From the NCBI RefSeq assembly GCF_002291425.1, contig NZ_CP014136.1, positions 3,658,001 through 3,722,000 on the forward strand: a stretch of 64,000 bases of DNA, given 5' to 3'. Positions 27,851-37,232 of this stretch are shown piece by piece. The first letter of the stretch is position 1. The number at the start of each line of letters is the position of its first letter. The translations under genes and the position numbers were made by a program. This DNA is from Gibbsiella quercinecans. GTDB lineage: Bacteria; Pseudomonadota; Gammaproteobacteria; Enterobacterales; Enterobacteriaceae. The notes beneath the pieces are model-generated. The model did not search any database. It was not told the origin of the DNA and saw nothing but the letters and a program-made list of their open reading frames with translations.

Positions 27851-28645
27851 ATGAAACAGTATCTGGACCTAATGAAAAAAGTGCTCGCTGAGGGCACCCC
27901 TAAAGCCGACCGTACCGGCACTGGCACGCTGTCGATTTTCGGCCACCAGATGCGTTTCAATCTGCAGGAAGGTTTCCCGCTGGTGAGCACCAAAAAATGC
28001 CATCTGCGCTCAATTATCCACGAACTGTTATGGTTCCTGAATGGCGACACCAACATTGCTTATCTGCACGAGAATAAGGTGAGCATTTGGGATGAGTGGG
28101 CGGACGAAAACGGCGATCTGGGGCCGGTTTACGGCAAACAGTGGCGTGCCTGGGGTGCGGCCGACGGCCGGCAAATCGACCAGCTCAGCACTGTGCTGCA
28201 GCAACTGAAGCAGGATCCTGACTCGCGCCGCATCATCGTTTCCGCCTGGAACGTGGGCGAGCTGGATCAAATGGCCCTGGCGCCGTGCCATGCCTTTTTC
28301 CAGTTCTACGTGGCGGATGGCAAGCTCTCTTGCCAACTGTATCAGCGCTCTTGCGACGTGTTCCTCGGCCTGCCGTTTAACATCGCCAGCTATGCGCTGC
28401 TGGTGCACATGATGGCGCAACAGTGCGATCTGGCCGTGGGCGACTTTGTTTGGACCGGTGGCGATACCCACTTGTACAACAACCATATGGAACAGACCCA
28501 GTTGCAGTTGACGCGCGAGCCACGCCCGCTGCCAAAACTGATCATCAAGCGTAAGCCTGAATCGCTGTTTGACTACCGCTTCGATGATTTTGCCATTGAA
28601 GGTTACGATCCACACCCAGCGATCAAAGCACCGGTTGCCATCTAA
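27851..28645 (+). CDS. thyA: thymidylate synthase
   Basis: A 264-aa enzyme that makes dTMP from dUMP with methylenetetrahydrofolate. The catalytic cysteine C146 is in [11 protein letters not shown], and the C-terminus IKAPVAI is the conserved closing segment. Length is identical to E. coli ThyA. It is the second gene of the lgt operon, preceded by GAGG, and is followed by a strong terminator. Confidence 0.97.
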   Translation: MKQYLDLMKKVLAEGTPKADRTGTGTLSIFGHQMRFNLQEGFPLVSTKKCHLRSIIHELLWFLNGDTNIAYLHENKVSIWDEWADENGDLGPVYGKQWRAWGAADGRQIDQLSTVLQQLKQDPDSRRIIVSAWNVGELDQMALAPCHAFFQFYVADGKLSCQLYQRSCDVFLGLPFNIASYALLVHMMAQQCDLAVGDFVWTGGDTHLYNNHMEQTQLQLTREPRPLPKLIIKRKPESLFDYRFDDFAIEGYDPHPAIKAPVAI

Positions 28646-28671
28646 GCCGGGCGATACACCGCTTTCCTCTC

Positions 28672-28704
28672 AGGGGCGCAACCACGTTGCGCCCCTGTTT
28701 TTTT
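28672..28704 (+). terminator. rho-independent terminator of lgt-thyA
   Basis: An 11-bp perfect stem AGGGGCGCAAC / GTTGCGCCCCT with a three-base loop, followed by GTTTTTTT. It lies 27 bases after the thyA stop. The remaining about 150 bases before ppdA contain no other recognisable element. Confidence 0.9.
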
Positions 28705-28857
28705 GCCTGCTGCCGCCAGGCAGATAGCTTGTTTTTTGCGGCGCACGCCGCATAGCGGCCGGTTTCCCAGGCGGTTGCAACATCTTTTCGCCATGTCTTT
28801 CCCAACCTGAAAACAACCCGCTGCCCCTGATGCTGCCGGGCAGGTATCCTCACGCCC

Positions 28858-29358
28858 ATGAAGATCAAACGGATGGAAAGCCTTCGGCAGCAGCGGGGGT
28901 TCACGCTGCTGGAACTGCTGGCCGTTATGGCGCTGGTGGCGATATTGACCGGTTGGGGGATTGGCCAGTGGCGCCGCCAGCAACAGGTGCTGCGGCTGGA
29001 ACACACGGCTCAGCAACTGCTGGCATTTCTTACCCGGTTGCAGGCCGATGCCAATTGGCGCAACCGCACGGCGCTGCTGTGGTTTCGGCAGGGCGATCCC
29101 TGGTGCATTGGCAGCGGCGGCAGTGAGCAGCAGTGCCGGCCGGGCAACGCCTGGCTGTTTGTTCCCGTGCACCCCGATGTGGCGCTTAAGGACGTTACCC
29201 AAAAGGAGATGGGGTTCTATGGATTACGCAACAATGCCCAGGCTGGGCACATTACGCTTGGCAACGGGGCGGGCAACGTGCGGGTGGTGCTATCCGCCAA
29301 AGGGCGGCTGCGGTTATGCAGCGAAGGCGTAGCGATCGGAGGAATAACCTCATGCTAG
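28858..29358 (+). CDS. ppdA: PpdA, prepilin-type pseudopilin
   Basis: A 166-aa protein with a type IV prepilin N-terminus: a short basic leader, RG then FTLLELLAVMALVAIL, cut by prepilin peptidase before the phenylalanine. It is similar to E. coli PpdA throughout (DANWRNR, GHITL, GRLRLC near the end). It heads the ppdA-ppdB-ygdB-ppdC minor pseudopilin cluster. Either the ATG at 28858 or the one at 28873 could be the start; the second gives a leader more like that of E. coli. The gene overlaps ppdB by seven bases. Confidence 0.85.
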   Translation: MKIKRMESLRQQRGFTLLELLAVMALVAILTGWGIGQWRRQQQVLRLEHTAQQLLAFLTRLQADANWRNRTALLWFRQGDPWCIGSGGSEQQCRPGNAWLFVPVHPDVALKDVTQKEMGFYGLRNNAQAGHITLGNGAGNVRVVLSAKGRLRLCSEGVAIGGITSC

Positions 29359-29930
29359 TACGGGAAGGTGGCTTCACCCTACCGGAGGTGTTGCTGGCCA
29401 TGGCCTTCGGCAGCCTGATTGCGATAGCGGCGGCAAAAACTTATCCTTTGCTGCGCCAGCAAACTTTGGCGCTGGGGCAACACTATCGCCTGGAAGTCAC
29501 TCTGCGCCAAATCGCTTTTGGTATTGAAAAGGATCTGCGCCGCGCCGGTTTTTGCGCGGGCCAATGTACGGGTAAGCCATTGCTGATCGGCAATGCCGAA
29601 GGCGAAGCCACCGGCAGCTGCGTTATTGTTGTTTACGATTTGAACCGCAACGGCCGCTGGGAAGACGCTGGCGGCAGCGACGCGGAGCAGTTTGGCTACC
29701 GCTTGCACCGTGGGGCGCTGGAAACGCAGCGTGGCGTAACCCACTGCCGCGGCAATGGCTGGGAGCGGGTATTTGATCAGGACGATATTATCATCGAGGC
29801 CTTTACCGTGGCGGTTACCCCAGGGATGAGCGGGAAAACGCAGGTGGCGCTGGCATTAACCGGTCGCTCGGCGTTTAACGCCGACATTCGCCGCAGCATG
29901 CGCTGGGCGATCGCTCTGGAGGCGCGATGA
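29352..29930 (+). CDS. ppdB: PpdB, prepilin-type pseudopilin
   Basis: A 192-aa minor pseudopilin with leader MLVREGG and hydrophobic FTLPEVLLAMAFGSLIAIAA. It shares conserved blocks with E. coli PpdB: AGFC.GQCTG, CVIVVYDLNRNG and RG.T.C.GNGW. The start ATG at 29352 lies inside the end of ppdA (ATGCTAG), and the gene ends within ygdB (ATGA), so the whole cluster is translationally coupled. Minor pseudopilins prime type IV pilus or type II secretion fibre assembly. Confidence 0.85.
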   Translation: MLVREGGFTLPEVLLAMAFGSLIAIAAAKTYPLLRQQTLALGQHYRLEVTLRQIAFGIEKDLRRAGFCAGQCTGKPLLIGNAEGEATGSCVIVVYDLNRNGRWEDAGGSDAEQFGYRLHRGALETQRGVTHCRGNGWERVFDQDDIIIEAFTVAVTPGMSGKTQVALALTGRSAFNADIRRSMRWAIALEAR

Positions 29931-30370
29931 ACGTGCCGGCCCAACAGGGGGGCAGCACGCTGGCGGCGGTGCTGTTGCTGTTAGCCATGGGGCTGATGCT
30001 ATTGACGGCGCAGCAGCGGCAACTGGATAACGCATTGTTGATGGCGGCCGATCAGCAGCAATATCTGCGGGCCTATAATCAGGCGGCCTCTGCGTTAGCC
30101 TGGGGCTTAACGCAGCGTTGGCCCCAGGCCGAGCTGCGCGCCGGTGCCTGGCATTGCCGGCAACAGGGGAGCGATAACCTGAAAGCCTGCGCCAGGCCCG
30201 CCTCGCGGGAAGGCGTCGTGGTGTTGCGCGGTATGGGGGAAATGCGCAATGTGTCACCGTTTTGGCTGTATGCGCTAACGGTACCGGGCGCTGGCGATCT
30301 CTTGAGCGCTGAACCGGGGGGCTGGCTGGATTTTTGCCCGGAAAAGAATGCGGCTGACTGTGATGGCTGA
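29927..30370 (+). CDS. ygdB: YgdB, DUF2509 pseudopilin-like protein
   Basis: A 147-aa protein with an N-terminal hydrophobic helix (LAAVLLLLAMGLMLL) and the conserved end GGWLDFCPEKNAADC, matching E. coli YgdB (135 aa). It belongs to DUF2509 (PilX-like) and is thought to act with the neighbouring minor pseudopilins. It overlaps ppdB by four bases and ppdC by eight. It lacks the standard GFTL prepilin motif, as does its E. coli relative. Confidence 0.85.
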   Translation: MNVPAQQGGSTLAAVLLLLAMGLMLLTAQQRQLDNALLMAADQQQYLRAYNQAASALAWGLTQRWPQAELRAGAWHCRQQGSDNLKACARPASREGVVVLRGMGEMRNVSPFWLYALTVPGAGDLLSAEPGGWLDFCPEKNAADCDG

Positions 30371-30734
30371 TCGGCGTGCCTGCCCCGCCAATGGGCGAGC
30401 GTCAACGCAACGCGGGTTCAGCCTGCTGGAGGTTTTGGTGGCGGCGTTGCTGTTCGCCGTTTCGCTGCTGGGCCTGTTACAATACCAGCAGGTTTTATTG
30501 CAGGGGTTCCAGCGCCAGTGGCAGTATCGCCAGGCCTGGGCATTGGCGCACCGGCAGTTGGAAAGCGTTGCGGCGAGCGGGCAAACGGAAAACGCCGCGC
30601 CGTTGCCCGCGGGCTGGCAGGCTGATATGCAGCGCGTTATTGTTGATCCGCCCTGCCAGCGGGTGGTGGTCAGGATACGTACCCCCTTGCGGCAAGAAGC
30701 GGCGCTGAGCCGCTGGTTTTGCTCGCCCGGTTAA
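30363..30734 (+). CDS. ppdC: PpdC, prepilin-type pseudopilin
   Basis: A 123-aa minor pseudopilin with the prepilin motif RGFSLLEVLVAALLFAVSLL after a leader of about 18 residues. The ATG at 30363 overlaps the end of ygdB. The body is poorly conserved apart from a late cysteine pair region (CQRVVVRI, WFCSPG). It is followed 27 bases later by recC, so the pseudopilin cluster and recC may share transcripts, as suspected in E. coli. Confidence 0.82.
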   Translation: MADRRACPANGRASTQRGFSLLEVLVAALLFAVSLLGLLQYQQVLLQGFQRQWQYRQAWALAHRQLESVAASGQTENAAPLPAGWQADMQRVIVDPPCQRVVVRIRTPLRQEAALSRWFCSPG

Positions 30735-30761
30735 GCCGGCCTCAAGCTGTTAAGGAGCCTC

Positions 30762-33700
30762 ATGTTTACGGTTTACCATTCCAATCAGTTGGATCTGCTC
30801 AAGACGTTAACCTGCGCGTTGATCGCCCGTGAGCCGCTGGCGGATCCATTCCAGCAGGAAGTGGTGCTGGTGCAAAGCCCCGGCATGGCGCAGTGGCTGC
30901 AGATGCAGTTGGCCGAGCAGTTTGGCATCGCCGCGAATATCGCTTTCCCGTTGCCGGCATCCTTTATCTGGGACATGTTTACCCGGGTGTTGCCCGATAT
31001 CCCTAAGGAAAGCGCATTCAGTAAAGATGCCATGACCTGGAAGCTGATGTGGCTGCTGCCTGAGCTGCTGCCGGAGCCCGCGTTTGCGCCGCTGCAGCAT
31101 TACCTGACCGACGACGGCGACAAACGCAAAATTCACCAGTTGGCCGGCCGCGTGGCGGATCTGTTCGACCAATACCTGGTTTATCGCCCCCAGTGGCTGG
31201 AGCGCTGGGAGCGGGGGGAGCGCGTTGAAGAACTGGCCGAAGCCCAGCAGTGGCAGGCGCCGCTGTGGAACAAGTTGGTCGAGTATACGCGGGCGCTCGA
31301 GCAGCCTGAATGGCACCGCGCCAACCTGTATCACCGATTTATTTCCGCGCTGGATAAGGCGGATGCGTGCCCGCCCGGTCTGCCGCCGCGGGTCTTCATC
31401 TGCGGCATTTCCGCGTTGCCGCCGGTGTACCTGGATGCCTTACAGGCGCTGGGCAAACATATTGATATCCACCTGATGTTCACCAACCCCTGCCGCTATT
31501 ACTGGGGGGATATTCAGGATTACGCTTTTCTGGCGCGGCTGCAAAGCCGGAAACGCCGCCGCTACCATCAGGCGTTGGAACAGGGGCTATTTCGGCAGCC
31601 GGAGCAGGCCGCGCAACTGTTTGACGCCGAGGGGGAGCAACAGCTAAGCAACCCTTTGCTGGCTTCCTGGGGCAAACTGGGGCGCGATCACTTGTATCTG
31701 CTGGCGCAAATGCAAGCCACGCAGGAAGTGGACGCCTTCGTTGATATTGCGCCGGATAACCTCCTGCATGCGGTCCAGCACGATATGCTGGAGCTTGAAG
31801 ACCATGCCGTCATCGTAACCAGCCAGAGCGCCTTGGCATCCAGCAACGGCAAGCGCCTGTTGGATCCTGACGATCGCTCCATCAGCCTGCACGCCTGCCA
31901 CAGCCCGCAGCGTGAGGTGGAAGTGCTGCACGATCGGCTGTTATCCATGCTGGCTGACGATCCGCAGCTCACGCCGCGCGATATTATCGTGATGGTGGCG
32001 GATATCGACAGTTATACCCCCTACATTCAGGCGGTGTTCGGCAATGCGGCGCAAGAGCGCTACCTGCCGTTTGCCATTTCCGACCGTAAGGCCCGCGAGG
32101 CGCACCCGGTGCTGCAGGCTTTTATCGCGCTGCTGGATCTGCCGCAAAGCCGCTTCACCGCTGAACAGGTGCTGGCGCTGCTGGAAGTGCCTGCGCTGGC
32201 GGCGCGCTTCGCCATTCAGGAAGATGGGCTGCGCCTGCTGCGCCACTGGGTGGCGGAGTCCGGCGTGCGTTGGGGGCTGGACGACGACAATGTGCGCGAG
32301 CTGGCGCTGCCGGCCACCGGCCAGCATACCTGGCGCTTTGGCATTACGCGTATGCTGCTGGGTTATGCGATGGACAGCAACGCAGGGGATTGGCAGGGCG
32401 TGCTGCCTTATGATGAATCCAGCGGCCTGGTGGCGGAACTGGCGGGCCAGTTGGCCGAACTGCTGGCGCAGCTCAGCCAATGGCGCCTGCGGCTGGGCGA
32501 AGCGCGCACGCTGGCGGAGTGGTTGCCGCTTTGCCGCCAATTGATGAACGCTTTCTTCAGCACCGACAGCGATACCGAAGTGGTGCTGGCGCTGATTGAG
32601 CAGCAGTGGCAGCAGGTGATTGGCTATGGGCAGGCCGCGCGCTACCCGGATGTGGTGCCGCTGACGCTCTTGCGTGATGAACTGGCGGCCCGGCTTGATC
32701 AGGAGCGCATCAGCCAGCGTTTCCTCGCCGGGCAGATTAATTTCTGCACGCTGATGCCGATGCGTTCCATCCCGTTTAAAGTGGTTTGCCTGCTGGGGAT
32801 GAATGACGGCGTTTACCCGCGTACGCTGCCGCCGTTAGGGTTTGATCTGATGGCGCAGCAGGTTCGGCGCGGCGATCGCAGCCGCCGTGATGACGATCGC
32901 TATCTGTTCCTGGAGGCGATCCTGTCCGCGCAGCAAAAATTGTATATCAGCTTTATCGGCCGTTCCATTCAGGACAACAGTGAGCGCTATCCTTCGGTGC
33001 TGGTGGCCGAGCTGCTGGAATATCTGCAGCAGAGCTATTATCTGCCCGGGGATGAAACGCTAGATGCCGATAGCAGCGCGCGCAAGGTTGCCGAACATCT
33101 GCTGTGTTGGCATGCGCGCATGCCGTTTGCCTCGGAAAACTTCCTGCCGGGCAGCGATCGGCAAAGCTATGCCGCCGAATGGCTGCCGGCGGCGGGCGGG
33201 CATGGCGCGCCGCTGCCGCCGTTTAACCAACCGCTGCCGCCGGACGAACGGGCGCCGTCGCAGGCGCTTTCGCTGGACCAACTGCAGCGTTTTTATCGCC
33301 ACCCGATTCGGGCGTTCTTCCAATTGCGCCTTGGCGTGAACTTCATTTTGGAAGAAACCGAACTGCCGGACGAAGAACCCTTCACGCTGGATAATCTCAG
33401 CCGTTATCAGTTCAATAGCCAATTGCTGAATGCGCTGATTGATGGGGAAGACGCCATGCGCTTGTATCAACGGGTCCGTGCCGGCGGCGGCCTGCCTTAT
33501 GGCGCCTTTGGTGAAATTTACTGGCAAAAACAGCAGGAAGAGATGGCTGAACTGGCGCAGCGGGTGTCTGAAGAGCGCCGCGAGGGGGCCAGCCTGGAGT
33601 TGGATATCGAGGTTGCCGGGGTACAGATTAACGGCTGGCTGCACCAGGTGCAGGACGATGGCCTGTTGCGCTGGCGCCCGGCCGCGCTTTCCGCCGTCGA

Positions 33701-34142
33701 TGGCATCCTGTTATGGCTGGAGCACCTGGTGTATTGTTGCGCGGGCGGCCATGGTGAAAGCCGTATCTACGGGCGCCAAAATACCGCCTGGCGTTTTGCG
33801 CCGTTAGCGGTTGAAGAGGCGCAGCAACAATTGGCTGAACTGATCGTCGGCTACCAACGCGGGATGTGCCAGCCATTGATGCTGCTAAATAAAAGCGGTT
33901 GGGCATGGCTAAGCCAATGTTACCAGCCGGAAACCCAACAGATTGACTGGGATGAGGCGGTGCAGGCCAAGGCGCGCGTCAAACTGCTGCAGGTGTGGCA
34001 AGGGGATCAGCGCATTCCGGGAGAAGGGGAAGATCCTTATATTCAGCGTGTCTTCCGGCAAATGGATCCTGCGCACCTGGCGGAAATTCTGGCGGAAACA
34101 GAGCGTTATCTTTTGCCGGTGATCAGGCACAATCTGGGTTAG
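30762..34142 (+). CDS. recC: RecC subunit of exonuclease V
   Basis: An 1126-aa subunit of the RecBCD helicase-nuclease (E. coli 1122). RecC recognises Chi and has inactive helicase-like and nuclease-like domains. The opening MFTVYHSNQLDLLKTL and the stretch SIPFKVVCLLGMNDGVYPR are characteristic. GGAG precedes the start. RecBCD repairs double-strand breaks and degrades linear foreign DNA, so it also forms a first layer of phage defence. Confidence 0.96.
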   Translation: MFTVYHSNQLDLLKTLTCALIAREPLADPFQQEVVLVQSPGMAQWLQMQLAEQFGIAANIAFPLPASFIWDMFTRVLPDIPKESAFSKDAMTWKLMWLLPELLPEPAFAPLQHYLTDDGDKRKIHQLAGRVADLFDQYLVYRPQWLERWERGERVEELAEAQQWQAPLWNKLVEYTRALEQPEWHRANLYHRFISALDKADACPPGLPPRVFICGISALPPVYLDALQALGKHIDIHLMFTNPCRYYWGDIQDYAFLARLQSRKRRRYHQALEQGLFRQPEQAAQLFDAEGEQQLSNPLLASWGKLGRDHLYLLAQMQATQEVDAFVDIAPDNLLHAVQHDMLELEDHAVIVTSQSALASSNGKRLLDPDDRSISLHACHSPQREVEVLHDRLLSMLADDPQLTPRDIIVMVADIDSYTPYIQAVFGNAAQERYLPFAISDRKAREAHPVLQAFIALLDLPQSRFTAEQVLALLEVPALAARFAIQEDGLRLLRHWVAESGVRWGLDDDNVRELALPATGQHTWRFGITRMLLGYAMDSNAGDWQGVLPYDESSGLVAELAGQLAELLAQLSQWRLRLGEARTLAEWLPLCRQLMNAFFSTDSDTEVVLALIEQQWQQVIGYGQAARYPDVVPLTLLRDELAARLDQERISQRFLAGQINFCTLMPMRSIPFKVVCLLGMNDGVYPRTLPPLGFDLMAQQVRRGDRSRRDDDRYLFLEAILSAQQKLYISFIGRSIQDNSERYPSVLVAELLEYLQQSYYLPGDETLDADSSARKVAEHLLCWHARMPFASENFLPGSDRQSYAAEWLPAAGGHGAPLPPFNQPLPPDERAPSQALSLDQLQRFYRHPIRAFFQLRLGVNFILEETELPDEEPFTLDNLSRYQFNSQLLNALIDGEDAMRLYQRVRAGGGLPYGAFGEIYWQKQQEEMAELAQRVSEERREGASLELDIEVAGVQINGWLHQVQDDGLLRWRPAALSAVDGILLWLEHLVYCCAGGHGESRIYGRQNTAWRFAPLAVEEAQQQLAELIVGYQRGMCQPLMLLNKSGWAWLSQCYQPETQQIDWDEAVQAKARVKLLQVWQGDQRIPGEGEDPYIQRVFRQMDPAHLAEILAETERYLLPVIRHNLG

Positions 34143-34337
34143 TTTTTGGCCGGTGGTGCCGGTCAGGGGGAAGTGGTAAAAGAAGTCTCTCGCCAACGTA
34201 ATGCGCGTTGCAGAAACGCTAACGCCGCGGCGGCTTGACGTATGGCGGGTTGTAAAGAGCATAGCATTTGGGTGATTTTTTTATCGCACGGTTGGCGTCA
34301 GGGAATGGCGCAGGCGGTGTTTGCATAGGGGTTCATT

Positions 34338-37232
34338 TTGGATATGCGTAAACAGTTGGCTCGCATTGCCGGGTTAATCTTATTCGTGATGTTTTTGGCG
34401 CCGTTAGCCTGGGCAGAACAAGGATGGCAGCCGCAGACGGAAACCATTCATAAAAGCGCCTACGATAAGCGCCAGTACCAGGCGATCACGCTGGCAAACG
34501 GCATGACGGTGCTGCTGGTTTCCGATACGCAGGCGACGAAATCCCTGGCGGCGCTGGCGTTGCCCGTGGGATCGCTCGAAGATCCCAATAGCCAGCTTGG
34601 GTTGGCGCATTATCTGGAACACATGGTGCTGATGGGCTCCCAGCGTTATCCCGATCCGGAAAACCTCACCGAGTTCCTGAAAAAGCACGGCGGCAGCCAT
34701 AATGCGAGCACAGCCTCTTATCGCACCGCCTATTATCTGGAGGTCGAGAACGATGCGCTGCAGCCTGCTGTCGATCGCCTGGCGGATGCGCTCGCCGCGC
34801 CGTTATTGGATCCGGTAAACGCCAACAAAGAGCGCAATGCCGTTAACGCCGAATTGACCATGGCGCGTTCACGCGACGGTATGCGTATGGCGCAGGTGGG
34901 GGCGGAAACGCTCAATCCGGCGCATCCCAGCGCCCGCTTTTCCGGCGGCAACCTGGAGACGCTGCAGGATAAGCCAGGCAGTAAGCTGCACGATGAGCTG
35001 ACGGCGTTTTATCAACGCTACTATTCGGCGAACCTGATGGTCGGCGTGTTGTACAGCAATCAGCCATTGCCGCAGTTGGCGGCGCTGGCCAGCAGCACCT
35101 TTGGCCGCGTGCCCAATCGCAACGCCAGCGTGCCGGCGATCGCCGTGCCTGCCGCAACCCAGGAACAGAAAGGCATCATTATTCATTATGTGCCGGCACA
35201 GCCACGCAAACAGTTGAAGGTGGAGTTCCGCATTGACAACAACAGCGCGGAATTTCGCAGCAAAACAGATACCTACATTGGTTACCTGATTGGTAACCGC
35301 AGCCAGAACACGCTGTCTGACTGGCTGCAGCAGCAAGGGCTGGCCGATGCAATTAACGCCGGGGCGGATCCGATGGTCGATCGCAACGGCGGGGTGTTTG
35401 TCATCAGCGTTTCGCTAACGGATAAGGGGCTGGCGCAGCGCGACAAAGTGGTGGCTGCGATTTTCAACTACCTGACGATGCTGCGCAGCGAAGGCATCAA
35501 ACAAAGCTATTTTGATGAGATAGCCCACGTGCTGAATCTGGACTTCCGTTACCCGTCCATTACGCGCGATATGGGATATATTGAATGGCTGGTGGACACC
35601 ATGATGCGGGTGCCGGTTGCGCATACCCTGGATGCGCCTTATCTGGCCGACCGTTTCGATCCTAAAGCGATTGCCGCCCGCCTGGATGAGATGACGCCGC
35701 AGAATGCCCGTGTCTGGTTTATCAGCCCGGATGAACCACATAACAAAACCGCCTATTTCGTCGGCGCGCCGTACCAAGTTGATAAAATCCCGGCGTCGCG
35801 CTTTGCTCAGTGGCAGCAGCTCGGCCAGGGCATCAGCCTTTCTCTGCCGGCGCTGAACCCTTATATCCCAGACGATTTTACGCTGACCAAACCTTCGCGC
35901 ACGTTCACGAAACCGGAGCTGGTGGTGGATCAACCCGGGTTGCGCGTGTTGTATATGCCAAGCCGCTATTTTGCCGACGAGCCGAAAGCGGATGTCACCG
36001 TGGCGTTCCGCAATGCCAAAACCATGGATTCGGCGCGCAACCAGGTGCTGTTTTCGCTGACCGACTACCTGGCCGGTATTGCGCTGGATGAGTTGAGCTA
36101 TCAGGCATCCGTCGGCGGGTTGAGTTTTTCCACCGCGCCGGACAACGGCCTGTTGTTCAACGCCAACGGCTTCACCCAACGTTTGCCGAAGCTGCTGACG
36201 GCGTTAATCGAAGGATATGCCGGCTTTACCCCGACGGCGGATCAACTGGCGCAGGCCAAGTCCTGGTATCTGGAGAAGCTGGATGCCGCAGAGAAAGGGA
36301 AAGCGTTTGAGCTGGCTATCCAGCCGATCCAGGCGCTGTCCCGCGTCCCTTATACCGAGCGCCAGGCGCGCCGGGAACTGCTGAAATCCATCACCCTGGA
36401 AGAGGTGATCGCTTATCGCAACAGCCTACTGGTCGATGCTACCCCCGAACTATTGGTGGTGGGCAACATGAGCAAACAGCAGGTGGATACGCTGGCCTCA
36501 ACGCTGAAACACCGCCTGGGCTGCACCGGTGTGTCCTGGTGGCACGGTGAAAACGTGCAGGTGGTGAATAAACAGTTGGCCAATTTACAGCGTGCGGGCA
36601 GCAGCACCGACTCGGCGTTGGCCGCGGCCTATGTGCCGACCGGCTACGATGAGGTTGCCGGCATGGCGCATAGCTCGCTGCTGGGGCAGATTATTCAGCC
36701 CTGGTTTTACAGCCAACTGCGCACCGAAGAACAGCTGGGCTATGCGGTATTCGCCTTCCCGATTTCGGTTGGGCGCCAGTGGGGGATTGGCTTGCTGCTG
36801 CAAAGCAACAGCAAGCAGCCTGGCTACCTTTATCAGCGCTATCAGGATTTTTACCTGAAGACCGAAAAACGTCTGCGTGAGATTGGTGCGACGGAATTCG
36901 AACAGTATAAACAGGCCGCGATCAACGAACTTAAACAGCGGCCACAAACCCTGAGCGAGGAAGCCGGCCGCGTTAGCAACGATTTTGATCGCGGCAATTT
37001 CGCCTTTGATACCCGTGAAAAGTTGATCGCGCAGATAAAAACGCTGTCGCCAACGGCGCTGGCGGACTTTTTCCACCGGGCGGTGCTTGAGCCGCAGGGC
37101 ATGGCGGTGCTTTCACAAATCAGCGGTAACGGCCAGCAAGCCGCAGAATATGCGGTGCAGGACGGTTGGGTAACTTACCCCAGCGCGTCTGCGTTGCAAC
37201 AGACCTTGCCGCGCAAGGTGGCTACGCCATGA
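34338..37232 (+). CDS. ptrA: pitrilysin (protease III)
   Basis: A 964-aa periplasmic zinc protease of the M16 family. The signal peptide is evident (residues 1-27, ending LAWAEQ). The inverted zinc motif HYLEH gives H91, E94 and H95, with the third ligand in NAVNAELTMA about 75 residues on. PtrA degrades small peptides such as insulin fragments. It lies between recC and recB, as in E. coli, 195 bases after recC, and its stop overlaps the recB start (ATGA). Confidence 0.95.
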   Translation: MDMRKQLARIAGLILFVMFLAPLAWAEQGWQPQTETIHKSAYDKRQYQAITLANGMTVLLVSDTQATKSLAALALPVGSLEDPNSQLGLAHYLEHMVLMGSQRYPDPENLTEFLKKHGGSHNASTASYRTAYYLEVENDALQPAVDRLADALAAPLLDPVNANKERNAVNAELTMARSRDGMRMAQVGAETLNPAHPSARFSGGNLETLQDKPGSKLHDELTAFYQRYYSANLMVGVLYSNQPLPQLAALASSTFGRVPNRNASVPAIAVPAATQEQKGIIIHYVPAQPRKQLKVEFRIDNNSAEFRSKTDTYIGYLIGNRSQNTLSDWLQQQGLADAINAGADPMVDRNGGVFVISVSLTDKGLAQRDKVVAAIFNYLTMLRSEGIKQSYFDEIAHVLNLDFRYPSITRDMGYIEWLVDTMMRVPVAHTLDAPYLADRFDPKAIAARLDEMTPQNARVWFISPDEPHNKTAYFVGAPYQVDKIPASRFAQWQQLGQGISLSLPALNPYIPDDFTLTKPSRTFTKPELVVDQPGLRVLYMPSRYFADEPKADVTVAFRNAKTMDSARNQVLFSLTDYLAGIALDELSYQASVGGLSFSTAPDNGLLFNANGFTQRLPKLLTALIEGYAGFTPTADQLAQAKSWYLEKLDAAEKGKAFELAIQPIQALSRVPYTERQARRELLKSITLEEVIAYRNSLLVDATPELLVVGNMSKQQVDTLASTLKHRLGCTGVSWWHGENVQVVNKQLANLQRAGSSTDSALAAAYVPTGYDEVAGMAHSSLLGQIIQPWFYSQLRTEEQLGYAVFAFPISVGRQWGIGLLLQSNSKQPGYLYQRYQDFYLKTEKRLREIGATEFEQYKQAAINELKQRPQTLSEEAGRVSNDFDRGNFAFDTREKLIAQIKTLSPTALADFFHRAVLEPQGMAVLSQISGNGQQAAEYAVQDGWVTYPSASALQQTLPRKVATP